From Clostridia bacterium (GTDB taxonomy: Bacteria; Bacillota; Clostridia; Lachnospirales; Lachnospiraceae): a stretch of DNA of 64,000 nt. This document shows, one piece after another, positions 1 to 7,689 of the stretch (positions within the stretch are counted from its first letter, which is position 1; every line of letters starts with the position of its first letter). A program made the position numbers and the translations under genes. The stretch lies in NCBI GenBank assembly GCA_910575625.1, contig CAJTFD010000002.1:248001-312000 (forward strand), given 5' to 3'. The notes beneath the pieces were generated by a model. The model was not told the DNA's origin. It saw only the letters and a program-made list of their open reading frames with translations, and did not search any database.

Positions 1-383
1 TCGCCCAGCAGATGCGGATCCAGGAGATCCTGCACAAATTTCCCTATGAGGTATCCGGCGGGCAGAAGCAGCGGACGGCGGTGGCGCGGGCGCTGATCAC
101 CGGGCCGCAGCTGATCTTGGCGGATGAACCCACTGGGGCGCTGGATTCCCGGGCGGCCGGGGATCTGCTGAGCGTCTTTCAAAAGATCAATGAGAAGGGA
201 CAGACGATCTTGATGGTGACCCACAGCACCATGGCGGCCAGCCGTGCCAAGCGGATCTTATTTATCAAGGATGGAGAGGTCTTCCATCAGATCTACCGCG
301 GGGAAAAGACAGACGAGGAGATGTACGGGATGATCTCGGATACCCTGCGTATCCTGGCGACGGGCGGTGATCATCATGCGTAG
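1..383 (+). CDS. ABC transporter ATP-binding protein (BceA-like), 5' end outside window
   Basis: Partial gene: the reading frame is open from the first bases, and only the C-terminal half of the nucleotide-binding domain is present. Visible are the ABC signature VSGGQKQR, Walker B LILADEP, the D-loop GALDS and the switch histidine in MVTHS; the Walker A loop lies upstream of the window. The stop falls inside the start of the next gene, a large FtsX-type permease, so the two form one translationally coupled exporter. This layout is typical of BceAB-type systems that detect and resist cell-wall-active peptides. No partner kinase or regulator is seen here; they could lie upstream. Confidence 0.9.
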   Translation, partial: AQQMRIQEILHKFPYEVSGGQKQRTAVARALITGPQLILADEPTGALDSRAAGDLLSVFQKINEKGQTILMVTHSTMAASRAKRILFIKDGEVFHQIYRGEKTDEEMYGMISDTLRILATGGDHHA

Positions 384-2373
384 AGGGTTTTATCTTAAAC
401 TGGCGCTCCAGAATATGGCGAAAAATAAAAGGACCTGCCTGCCGTATCTGTTCACCTGCATCTGTTCCGTGATGATGTATTATTTTATGAGTTTTCTCAC
501 GCTGAACCCGGGGATGGAGCAGATGCCCAGCGGCCAAAATGTGCAGTCCATCATGAGGCTGGGGACCGGGGTCATCACCATCTTTTCTCTGATCTTCCTG
601 TTCTACACCAACAGCTTCCTGATGAAGCGCAGGAAAAAAGAACTGGGGCTTTACAACATCCTTGGGATGGAGAAAAAACACATCGGGTGGGTATTGTTTT
701 GGGAGACACTGGTCAATGCTGTGATCAGCCTCATCCTGGGCCTTCTTCTCGGGATCCTGGGCAGCAAGCTGATCTTCCTGTTCCTTTTAAGATTGCTGGA
801 TCTTCCAGTGACGTTTGGGTTTTTTATCTCGGTGCAGTCCATCCGAGCGACGGTGTTCCTGTTCGGCGGGATCTTCCTGCTCTCGTTCTTTAACAATCTG
901 TGGCAGATCAGCAGGGCGGACCCGGTGGAACTTTTGCGCGGCGGGAATGTGGGGGAGAAGGAGCCGAAGACCCGGTGGTTTCTGGCGCTGGCGGGCATCT
1001 CCTGCCTGGGCGGCGGATATTGGATCGCGGTGACAACGGAATCTGTGCTGGCGGCCCTGCCGTACTTCTTTGTGGCCGTGGTCCTGGTGATGGCGGGGAC
1101 GTACTGCCTGTTTGTGGCGGTGAGTGTGGCTGTGTTGAAGCTGCTGCGCAGCTGGAAGGGATTTTATTACCAGACAGAGCATTTTACAGCCATCTCCGGC
1201 ATGATCTACCGGATGAAGCAAAATGCGGTGGGTCTGGCAAATATCTGTATCCTGTCCACGGGTGTGCTGCTGATGATCTCCACCACAGTCTGCCTGTTCA
1301 TCGGCCGGGAGGCGATCGTGGCAGGACGGTATCCCCGGGAAGTGAGTGTGGCGGCCCATGGGATCGATGAAGCTGCTTTTGAGAGATCACAGGAGATAGA
1401 AAGCCAGGTGCTCGCCCAGTGGGACCTAAAGCAGGAAAATGTAGTGACCTGCCGGAGTGTACAGATGATCGCCTGGGACCAGGGGAATGATCTGGTCGGC
1501 CTGACCGGGGATGGAGATTTCCTGGAAAAGATGGAAAAGATCGTTGGGGTTGCTTTTATACCCTTGGAGGATTATAATGCCTGTATGGGCGAGGAGCGGA
1601 CGCTGGAACCAGGGGAGGTCCTGTTTTTTACCAACAAGAAAGGGATGGATGGCCGCAGTGAGCTGTCCATTGACGGGGAGAGATGGACGGTCGCAGAGGA
1701 GCTGGATACGTTTTTCACGGAGAAAAAGGTGGGCAGCCCCATGATCAACACCTATTATCTGGTGGTGGACAGTGTGGAGACGCTCAAGCGTCTGACAGAG
1801 AGTGACGCTGTATCGGAGGACATCATCTATCAGAAGGATTATGACCTGACCGGGGATCCAGAGGTCTTTGAGGAGGCGGAAGAGCAGTTATCTCAGCAGC
1901 TGGCCCCGCTGGCGGAAGATCCGGCTTATATACAGGTGGGCGGCCGGGAGCGGAACCGGAGATCTTTTTACAGCACCTATGGAGGGCTGTTCTTCCTGGG
2001 GATCTTCCTGGGACTGCTGTTTTTGATGGCCACGGTCCTGATCATCTATTATAAACAGCTCTCAGAAGGCTATGAGGATCGGCAGCGGTTTGAGATCATG
2101 CAGAAAGTGGGCATGAGCAAACGGGAAGTGCGCCGGTCGATCAGCAGCCAGATCCTGATCGTGTTCTTCCTGCCGCTGGTCACAGCCGTGGTGCACATCG
2201 GATTTGCCTTTCCGCTGATGCGGCGGCTGCTGGCGTTGATGAACCTGTATGATACCCGGCTCTTCGCAGGCTGTACGCTGGCCACGATCGGCTGTTTTGC
2301 GCTGGTGTACGCAGCGATCTATGTGCTGACAGCCAGGACTTATTACCGGATCGTAAATGAAAGATATTATTGA
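367..2373 (+). CDS. BceB-like ABC transporter permease (FtsX family)
   Basis: A 668-residue membrane protein with the BceB layout: an N-terminal membrane segment, a bundle of hydrophobic helices up to about residue 320, a large hydrophilic, probably extracellular domain (about 325-540), then a final helix group ending near the C terminus. It overlaps the ATPase gene by 17 nt. Translation begins at GTG 367 or at ATG 376, three codons on. Known BceB permeases bind lipid II cycle intermediates or peptide antibiotics through the big external loop; the same role is inferred here. Four bases after its stop begins a short repeat element (2378-2429). Confidence 0.88.
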   Translation: MIIMRRGFYLKLALQNMAKNKRTCLPYLFTCICSVMMYYFMSFLTLNPGMEQMPSGQNVQSIMRLGTGVITIFSLIFLFYTNSFLMKRRKKELGLYNILGMEKKHIGWVLFWETLVNAVISLILGLLLGILGSKLIFLFLLRLLDLPVTFGFFISVQSIRATVFLFGGIFLLSFFNNLWQISRADPVELLRGGNVGEKEPKTRWFLALAGISCLGGGYWIAVTTESVLAALPYFFVAVVLVMAGTYCLFVAVSVAVLKLLRSWKGFYYQTEHFTAISGMIYRMKQNAVGLANICILSTGVLLMISTTVCLFIGREAIVAGRYPREVSVAAHGIDEAAFERSQEIESQVLAQWDLKQENVVTCRSVQMIAWDQGNDLVGLTGDGDFLEKMEKIVGVAFIPLEDYNACMGEERTLEPGEVLFFTNKKGMDGRSELSIDGERWTVAEELDTFFTEKKVGSPMINTYYLVVDSVETLKRLTESDAVSEDIIYQKDYDLTGDPEVFEEAEEQLSQQLAPLAEDPAYIQVGGRERNRRSFYSTYGGLFFLGIFLGLLFLMATVLIIYYKQLSEGYEDRQRFEIMQKVGMSKREVRRSISSQILIVFFLPLVTAVVHIGFAFPLMRRLLALMNLYDTRLFAGCTLATIGCFALVYAAIYVLTARTYYRIVNERYY

Positions 2374-2377
2374 TCCC

Positions 2378-2429
2378 CCGCAAACCGTGACACACGGTTG
2401 ACATAAAGCACTTTTAAGACACACTCTAG
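2378..2429 (-). repeat. Hairpin repeat element, copy A (one end only)
   Basis: Read on the minus strand it starts CTAGAGTGTGTCTTAAAA, continues through CTTTATGTCAACC and ends at TTTGCGG, matching the left half of the copies at 36234 and 48611. It contains a small stem, AACCGTG/CACGGTT, in the place where copy B has AACTGT/ACAGTT, so at least one base pair has changed on both sides. The element fills the gap between the permease and the hydrolase, and its terminal TAG forms part of the AGGAG ribosome site of the hydrolase. Confidence 0.75.
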
Positions 2430-2438
2430 GAGCAGAAG

Positions 2439-3452
2439 ATGAGAGAGCATAGAGGGAGAAAATGGAAAAAGATCCTGATCGGATCATTTGTCTGCCTGTT
2501 ACTGGCAGCTGTGGCGTTTACGTGCTGGATCGGGAATGTGCTGATCGATATGGCGCTGTGCCGGCCCCGGGAGAGCATATGGGAGAACGATGCCTATGCC
2601 AGTGTGGAGGCGGATGTGGAGGCTTCCTATGTGGTCGATGATCAGACCCAGGAGAATATGCTGGCGGCTTATGAAAAGCGGCAGGCATGGCTTGAGGAGG
2701 TGACGCCAGAGAAGATAACGCTCACCTCCCATGACGGGTATGCCCTGACGGCCAACATCTATCCTGGGAAGGAGCAGGGGCATAGATGGGCGTTATTGCT
2801 CCACGGTTATGGCTATACAGGCAGGAAAGAGGAAATGGAGTACATAGGTGCAGAATACGCAGCCCGGGGCTATCAGATCTTAGCCCCGGATCTGCGCTGT
2901 CATGGGGAGAGCGAGGGCGATCACATCGGCATGGGCTGGACGGACAGGCTGGATATCATGCAGTGGATCGATCAGATCATCTCCCTGGATGAAAAGGCCA
3001 CGATCGTGCTGCACGGCCAGTCCATGGGCGGGGCGGCGGCACTGATGACGGCGGGGGAGGAACTGCCTGCACAGGTGAAAGCTGTGGTGTCGGACTGTGC
3101 GTATACCAGCGCATGGGAGATCTTTACGCGAAAGTTAAAGGATTGGTACGGGATCGGGCCGTTTCCGATATTATATGAAACGGATATGATCTTCAAACTG
3201 AGAGGCGGCTATGATCTAAAGAAAGCCTCCGCGCTGGAGCAGGTGGCAAAGACACATCTGCCGATCCTGTTCATCCATGGGGAGGACGATGATTTTGTCC
3301 CGGCCTCGATGGCGGAGGAGCTGTATGGGCGGACAGGCGGGCCAAAAGAGCTGGTGACCGTGCCGGGGGCGGGCCATGGACTTTCAAATTATGTGGATCC
3401 GGAGGGATATTATGAGGCGGTGTTTTCTTTTTTGAAACAGTACGGCGGATGA
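2439..3452 (+). CDS. Alpha/beta hydrolase, membrane-anchored
   Basis: A 337-residue serine hydrolase of the alpha/beta fold. An N-terminal hydrophobic segment (about 10-35) should anchor it to the membrane or act as a signal. HGYGYTG looks like the oxyanion-hole strand, GQSMG carries the nucleophile (Ser195), HGEDDDFVP holds the likely acid and GAGHGLS the histidine. This class is usually annotated as BAAT/acyl-CoA thioesterase-like or peptidase-like hydrolase; the substrate is unknown. Its ribosome site AGGAG (2428-2432) sits on the junction with repeat copy A. It may be read through from the BceAB-type genes. Confidence 0.85.
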   Translation: MREHRGRKWKKILIGSFVCLLLAAVAFTCWIGNVLIDMALCRPRESIWENDAYASVEADVEASYVVDDQTQENMLAAYEKRQAWLEEVTPEKITLTSHDGYALTANIYPGKEQGHRWALLLHGYGYTGRKEEMEYIGAEYAARGYQILAPDLRCHGESEGDHIGMGWTDRLDIMQWIDQIISLDEKATIVLHGQSMGGAAALMTAGEELPAQVKAVVSDCAYTSAWEIFTRKLKDWYGIGPFPILYETDMIFKLRGGYDLKKASALEQVAKTHLPILFIHGEDDDFVPASMAEELYGRTGGPKELVTVPGAGHGLSNYVDPEGYYEAVFSFLKQYGG

Positions 3453-3463
3453 GAAAACAAGGC

Positions 3464-3492
3464 TTTACACTTCCAGGTTTTGACGCTATAAT
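3464..3492 (+). promoter_or_regulatory. Sigma-A-type promoter of the small gene at 3534
   Basis: TTTACA (3464-3469) and TATAAT (3487-3492) are separated by 17 bp, just after the hydrolase stop. Confidence 0.75.
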
Positions 3493-3533
3493 GAGCATAA
3501 CGGACAGCAGTATCAAAAATGGAGGTGACAGAT

Positions 3534-3707
3534 ATGCCCATGACTGAAAAAGAGTATAATGGCAATCTTTTTGATCAGCTTGCTCTTTTGGAGGATATTG
3601 AAGAGGTGGCCAAGGCGACAGGAGCGGAGGCAGTCTTGGATCTGATCGCCAGAAAAAAGGCGCAGATCGAGCGGAAACTCTATCAGCCTTTGCCGTTGAC
3701 AAAATGA
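3534..3707 (+). CDS. Small hypothetical protein (57 aa)
   Basis: Not recognised as a known family. It encodes a short, acidic, probably helical protein beginning MPMTEKEYNGN and rich in Glu, Ala, Leu and Lys, with no membrane segment, signal peptide or cysteine. The start is set by a strong GGAGGTGA at 3521-3528, spaced 5 nt from ATG 3534; an earlier in-frame ATG at 3519 overlaps that ribosome site and is less likely. It has its own promoter (3464-3492) and a rho-independent terminator (3732-3768), so it forms a one-gene unit. That arrangement argues for a real gene despite the size. Confidence 0.65.
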   Translation: MPMTEKEYNGNLFDQLALLEDIEEVAKATGAEAVLDLIARKKAQIERKLYQPLPLTK

Positions 3708-3731
3708 CGGATGCATCATCTGTCCAGGGAA

Positions 3732-3768
3732 GTGTAAGGTCTTAATAGATAAGGCGTTACACTTTTTT
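3732..3768 (+). terminator. Rho-independent terminator after the 57-aa gene
   Basis: A GTGTAA...TTACAC stem of 13 bp with one mismatch and a four-base loop is followed by six T residues (3763-3768). Confidence 0.75.
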
Positions 3769-3833
3769 GGAGTGTATCATCGACTGTGAACAGGACGGAG
3801 GATCTGAAAATACACATGAGAAAGGGTTCGGCA

Positions 3834-4799
3834 ATGGACACACCTTTATATGAGATACAATGCGGGAGCGGGCGGGGCAACCGCCTCTATGTGAAAAGGG
3901 ACGACCTGCTCCCTTTTTCCCTGGGCGGGAATAAAGTGCGCATCGGCTGGGAATTTTACCGGGACATGTGCAGGACGGGGAGCGACTGTATGGTGATCTA
4001 CGGGGACAGCCGTTCAAATCTATGCAGGGTGCTGGGCAGCATCTGCCACCAAAAACGCATACCCTGCTATATGCTCTGCACAAATGTGGAACACACGGGC
4101 CGACCCGCCAGCAACAGCCGTCTGATGAAATGGCTGCACACGGAAGTCGTCCCCTGCAGGAAAGACGCGGTGGCTCAGGGCGTGGAGGAGCTTCTTATCC
4201 GTTTGGAAAAGGAAGGACGCAGGCCCTATTATATTTATGGAAACAAATGGGGCGAAGGCCGGGAAGGCGTGCCCGTACAAGCCTACGCAGATGCCTATCG
4301 GGAGATCCTCAGGCAGGAAGAGGAAATGGGTGTCCATTTTTCCCATATCTTCGTACCGTCCGGCACAGGAGCCACACACAGCGGACTGATCGCGGGGGAT
4401 CTGCTGGCAGGCGGCAAAAAGCAGATCATCGGCATATCCGTATCCAGAGAGCGCAAGAGAGGGAGCCGGATCATCAGCCGGGCCGTGCAGCAGTATTTTG
4501 AAAGCAGGGGACTGGATCAGCCGGATCAGCTGGAGAGATCCATCCATCTGGAAGACGGATATCTCCTTGGGGGCTACGGGAAATACGATGAACGGATAGA
4601 GGACTGCATCCGCCGCCAGTTTACCCTAAACTCCCTGCCGCTGGATCCCACCTATACGGGAAAAGCATTCTGGGGGATGGAGCAGTATCTGCAGGCACAC
4701 GGTATCGAAGATGCAGACATCCTGTTCATCCATACCGGGGGTGCGCCCCTGTTTTACGATCATCTCACAGATGAAAAAGGAGGGGCAGCGCCATGTTAG
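3834..4799 (+). CDS. PLP-dependent enzyme of the ACC deaminase / D-cysteine desulfhydrase family
   Basis: Fold-type II PLP enzyme of about 321 residues. VKRDDLLPFSLGGNKVR carries the cofactor-binding lysine (GGNK), PSGTGATHSGL is the phosphate-binding glycine loop and FIHTGGAPLFYD is the typical C-terminal motif. Relatives deaminate 1-aminocyclopropane-1-carboxylate or desulfurate D-cysteine, but many members in sugar or lipid clusters have unknown substrates. I prefer ATG 3834 (AAAGGG 7 nt upstream); GTG 3786 and ATG 3816 are in-frame alternatives. The gene overlaps the next one by 7 nt, making it the first gene of the amino-sugar cluster; it may make or use an amino acid for that pathway (inference). 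Confidence 0.82.
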   Translation: MDTPLYEIQCGSGRGNRLYVKRDDLLPFSLGGNKVRIGWEFYRDMCRTGSDCMVIYGDSRSNLCRVLGSICHQKRIPCYMLCTNVEHTGRPASNSRLMKWLHTEVVPCRKDAVAQGVEELLIRLEKEGRRPYYIYGNKWGEGREGVPVQAYADAYREILRQEEEMGVHFSHIFVPSGTGATHSGLIAGDLLAGGKKQIIGISVSRERKRGSRIISRAVQQYFESRGLDQPDQLERSIHLEDGYLLGGYGKYDERIEDCIRRQFTLNSLPLDPTYTGKAFWGMEQYLQAHGIEDADILFIHTGGAPLFYDHLTDEKGGAAPC

Positions 4800-5740
4800 T
4801 ATCCGTGGTCATACCTTGCTACAATTCCCAGGCGACCATCGGGAAAGTCGTCGACCTTGTGACCGAGGAATTTGACAAAAATCCAGGCTATGCCTGCGAG
4901 TTCGTCCTGGTCAACGATCACTCCGGGGACGGGACTTTCGGTGTGATCCGCCGCCTGGCCCAGGAGCGGGAGAATGTAAAAGGGATCGATCTTCTGCGCA
5001 ACTTCGGACAGCACAATGCGCTGATGGCGGCCTTGTCCTATGCAAAAGGGGATTACATCCTGGGTATGGACGATGACATGCAGACTCATCCGTCCCAGAT
5101 CTTTAAGCTGATCAATAAGATCGAGGAGGGATACGACCTGGTCTACGGAGTCTACCCCCATAAGAAAAACTCTCCGCTCAAAAATCTCTCCAGTAAGCTC
5201 AATGAAGTATCCTCCAGGATCCTTTTGGGGCGGCCGAAGGAGATCTCCTCCAGCAATTTCTGGATCATCACCCAGGCCATGTGCCGGGAAGTGGTGAAAT
5301 ACACCAGCTACAATCCCTACATCGACGGGATCTTCTACCGTGTCACCCACAACATCGGAAACGTGACGGTGGAACATTTCAAACGGGAGGTGGGAACATC
5401 CAACTACACGCTGCGCAAACTCATCCGCCTGTGGCTGGCCTACTGGAACTATTCCGTCATCCCGCTGCGGATATCCGCGGTGCTGGGGATGCTGTCCGCG
5501 TTTGGCGGATTTATCGCCGCCCTGGTGATCATCATAAAAAAGATGCTCTCACCGGACATCCCCGTGGGGTGGTCCTCGATCATCTGCATCATGGTAGTGT
5601 TCTTTGGACTGGTCCTGATGGTTCTGGGGATCATGGGCGAGTATCTGGGGAAGGTGCTCCTGACCATCAACAATACACCCCAGTACATCATAAGAGAGAC
5701 TGTCAACATAGAAGAAACAGGAACGGATCATAGACGATGA
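4793..5740 (+). CDS. Polyprenyl-phosphate glycosyltransferase, GT2 (ArnC/GtrB-like)
   Basis: A 315-residue family-2 glycosyltransferase. The N-terminal domain begins SVVIPCYNSQATI and has the nucleotide-sugar DxD region in MDDDMQTH; two hydrophobic helices near residues 230-290 anchor it. This is the dolichyl-phosphate-mannose synthase / ArnC / GtrB layout: the enzyme moves a sugar from a nucleotide donor to undecaprenyl phosphate on the inner face of the membrane. The overlap with the PLP gene and the ATGATG overlap with the ATP-grasp gene show one operon. The sugar cannot be read from sequence; the linked aminotransferase suggests an amino-deoxy sugar. Confidence 0.88.
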   Translation: MLVSVVIPCYNSQATIGKVVDLVTEEFDKNPGYACEFVLVNDHSGDGTFGVIRRLAQERENVKGIDLLRNFGQHNALMAALSYAKGDYILGMDDDMQTHPSQIFKLINKIEEGYDLVYGVYPHKKNSPLKNLSSKLNEVSSRILLGRPKEISSSNFWIITQAMCREVVKYTSYNPYIDGIFYRVTHNIGNVTVEHFKREVGTSNYTLRKLIRLWLAYWNYSVIPLRISAVLGMLSAFGGFIAALVIIIKKMLSPDIPVGWSSIICIMVVFFGLVLMVLGIMGEYLGKVLLTINNTPQYIIRETVNIEETGTDHRR

Positions 5741-6954
5741 TGAAAAAACTGATGATCTTAGGTGCGGGCATCTATCAGGTCCCCCTGATCCAACAGGCAA
5801 AAAAAATGGGCCTGTATACGATCGTGGTCAGTTATCCGGGGGATTACCCGGGGTTTGCCCTTGCAGATCAAGTCTGTCTGCTCGATACCCGGGACCAGGA
5901 GAGGGTCATGGAAGCTGCCCAAAAAGAGAAGATCGACGGCATCTGCACATCTGGGACAGATGTAGCGGTGCGCACGATCGGGTATGTGTGTGAACATATG
6001 GGACTGCATGGCCTGTCCTGCGAGGCGGCCCGCTGCGTGACGGATAAGCTGCTGATGAAGGAAGCGTTTGCGCGGCATGACGTGTCCACACCACAGTTTG
6101 TGAAGGTCGCAGACCTGGATCAGGCAAGGCAGGCGGCTTTAAGACTTGGGTATCCGCTGGTGGTAAAAGCCGTGGACAGTTCCGGGAGCCGGGGCGTTGT
6201 GATCGTGCAGGAGCCGGGGCAGTTGGGCGCAGCTTTTTCAGAGGCGATGCAGGTGTCGCAAAAAGGATACGTGCTGGCGGAGGAATACATCCAGGCGGAG
6301 GAGATCGGGGTGGACGGGTTTGTGAAAGAGGGCCGTCTCGTCTTCTTTGCGCCCCATGAAAAATATCTGTTTCGAGCCGCGCAGGCGGCGGTGCCGGCGG
6401 GACACAGTTTCCCTTATCTCTGTGCAGACGGACAGCTGGAGGAGATAAGGCGGCAGATGCAGCGCGCCGTGGACGCGACCGGACTGGATGGGTGTCCGGT
6501 CAACGCGGATGTGCTGGTGGATAAGGAGAAAGTCTGGATCATAGAGATCGGGGGGCGGACGGGGGCGACCTGTATCCCGGAATTGATCTCCCTGTATTAT
6601 GGATCTTCTTTTTATGAAAAGATGATCTTAAATGCCCTGGGGGAGGAAGTGCAGTTTGGAGGATCTTCAGGCGTTCCGTGTAAAGGCCGTCTGCTGATGA
6701 GTCCGGTGGATGGGACGATCACAAGGATCGCGGAAGAAAAACTGGATGGACTGCGGCGGCAGGGCATAGAAGTCGTGCTGGACTTCTCAGTGGGCCAGCG
6801 GGTGCAGGCGATGAAAAACGGTACAGACCGGATCGGGCATGTGATCGCCCGGGCAGAGACGGAGGATGAGTTTCTGGCAATATACAGACAGGTCCAGTCC
6901 TGTATCTGGATCAATGGAGAAGAGCTGTCACAGCTGGAGGACGGGAAAGGATAA
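5737..6954 (+). CDS. ATP-grasp domain protein (carboxylate-amine ligase type)
   Basis: A 405-residue ATP-grasp enzyme. The N-terminal Rossmann-like domain starts KKLMILGAGIYQVPLI; the central ATP-grasp core has the ATP lysine in YPLVVKAVDSSGSRG and the metal-binding end in IIEIGGRTGATCIPEL. Family members join a carboxylate to an amine or thiol by way of an acyl phosphate. It overlaps the glycosyltransferase by 4 nt and sits 4 nt upstream of the first EmrE-like gene. Attachment of an acyl or aminoacyl group to the amino sugar, or synthesis of a precursor, is a reasonable inference but is not shown. Confidence 0.82.
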   Translation: MMKKLMILGAGIYQVPLIQQAKKMGLYTIVVSYPGDYPGFALADQVCLLDTRDQERVMEAAQKEKIDGICTSGTDVAVRTIGYVCEHMGLHGLSCEAARCVTDKLLMKEAFARHDVSTPQFVKVADLDQARQAALRLGYPLVVKAVDSSGSRGVVIVQEPGQLGAAFSEAMQVSQKGYVLAEEYIQAEEIGVDGFVKEGRLVFFAPHEKYLFRAAQAAVPAGHSFPYLCADGQLEEIRRQMQRAVDATGLDGCPVNADVLVDKEKVWIIEIGGRTGATCIPELISLYYGSSFYEKMILNALGEEVQFGGSSGVPCKGRLLMSPVDGTITRIAEEKLDGLRRQGIEVVLDFSVGQRVQAMKNGTDRIGHVIARAETEDEFLAIYRQVQSCIWINGEELSQLEDGKG

Positions 6955-6958
6955 GGCG

Positions 6959-7342
6959 ATGGATATAAAGATGGATACGGCAGACAGACAGGGGCGGGCC
7001 ACACCTCTGGATTTTATAAAACTGCATCTGAACATCCTGTTGTTTTCTTTTACGACAGTGTTTTCAAAAGCGGCCTCGATTCAATTAAATGAGCAGGGGC
7101 TGCATTCCGTGTGGTTATATATATTTGCATTCCTCATGCTGCTCAACTGCGGGATCTACGCGTTGGCCTGGCAGCAGGTGATCAAAAAATTTGAGTTGAG
7201 CGTGGCCTATGCAAACAAATCGGTCTATCTGATCTGGGGGCAGCTCTGGGCGGTGGCGATCTTCAGGGAACATCTGAGTTTTATGAATATAGTGGGACTC
7301 ATGCTGGTATTTGCAGGGGTGGTGGTGGTGTCTTATGAATAG
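6959..7342 (+). CDS. EmrE/ArnE-like small membrane protein, flippase half 1
   Basis: A 127-residue protein with four predicted membrane helices of the small-multidrug-resistance / EamA half type. ATG 6959 follows GATAAGGCG and is preferred to the long upstream extension inside the ATP-grasp gene. Motifs such as ALAWQQVIKKFELSVAY and SVYLIWGQ resemble ArnE/ArnF, which pair to flip undecaprenyl-phosphate-aminoarabinose. A second, similar protein follows and overlaps by 8 nt, as expected for an antiparallel heterodimer. With the ArnC-like transferase next to it, a lipid-linked sugar flippase is more likely than drug export. Confidence 0.78.
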   Translation: MDIKMDTADRQGRATPLDFIKLHLNILLFSFTTVFSKAASIQLNEQGLHSVWLYIFAFLMLLNCGIYALAWQQVIKKFELSVAYANKSVYLIWGQLWAVAIFREHLSFMNIVGLMLVFAGVVVVSYE

Positions 7343-7676
7343 AGTGTATCTGCTGATCATGCTGGCCGGGACGTTTTTTGCGGCGGCCTCGCAGATCTTG
7401 TTAAAACAGAGTGCGGACCGGACGTACGACCGGCCTTTTGGGGATTATCTAAATTGGCGGGTGATCACCGCTTACGGGATCTATTTTGGGATCTTGTTCC
7501 TGAACACCTGGTGCTTTACGAAGATCGATATGAAATATGGATCCGTGGTGGATTCCTGCGCCTATGTGTTCGTGATGCTCCTATCCTGTCTGGTCTTGGG
7601 GGAAAAGATCACCCGCAGGAAGATCATAGGGAACCTGCTGATCATCTGCGGGGTGTTGGTCTACACGATCGGTTGA
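7335..7676 (+). CDS. EmrE/ArnF-like small membrane protein, flippase half 2
   Basis: A 113-residue, four-helix protein starting MNRVYLLIMLAGTFFAAASQ, a family-typical start that includes the AASQILLK motif of EmrE-like halves. ATG 7335 lies inside the end of the first half (8-nt overlap), so the two are translationally coupled and were probably selected to be made in equal amounts. The C-terminal helix contains LGEKITRRKIIGN, the usual loop before the last helix. The gene ends 13 bp from the convergent aminotransferase stop, with no obvious terminator between them. Confidence 0.78.
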   Translation: MNRVYLLIMLAGTFFAAASQILLKQSADRTYDRPFGDYLNWRVITAYGIYFGILFLNTWCFTKIDMKYGSVVDSCAYVFVMLLSCLVLGEKITRRKIIGNLLIICGVLVYTIG

Positions 7677-7689
7677 GTGTCAAGGCATC

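Noticed and set aside
3756..3780. GTTACA and TATCAT as a promoter for the PLP gene
   Set aside because: The spacer is only 13 bp and the GTTACAC stretch is the 3' arm of a terminator stem.
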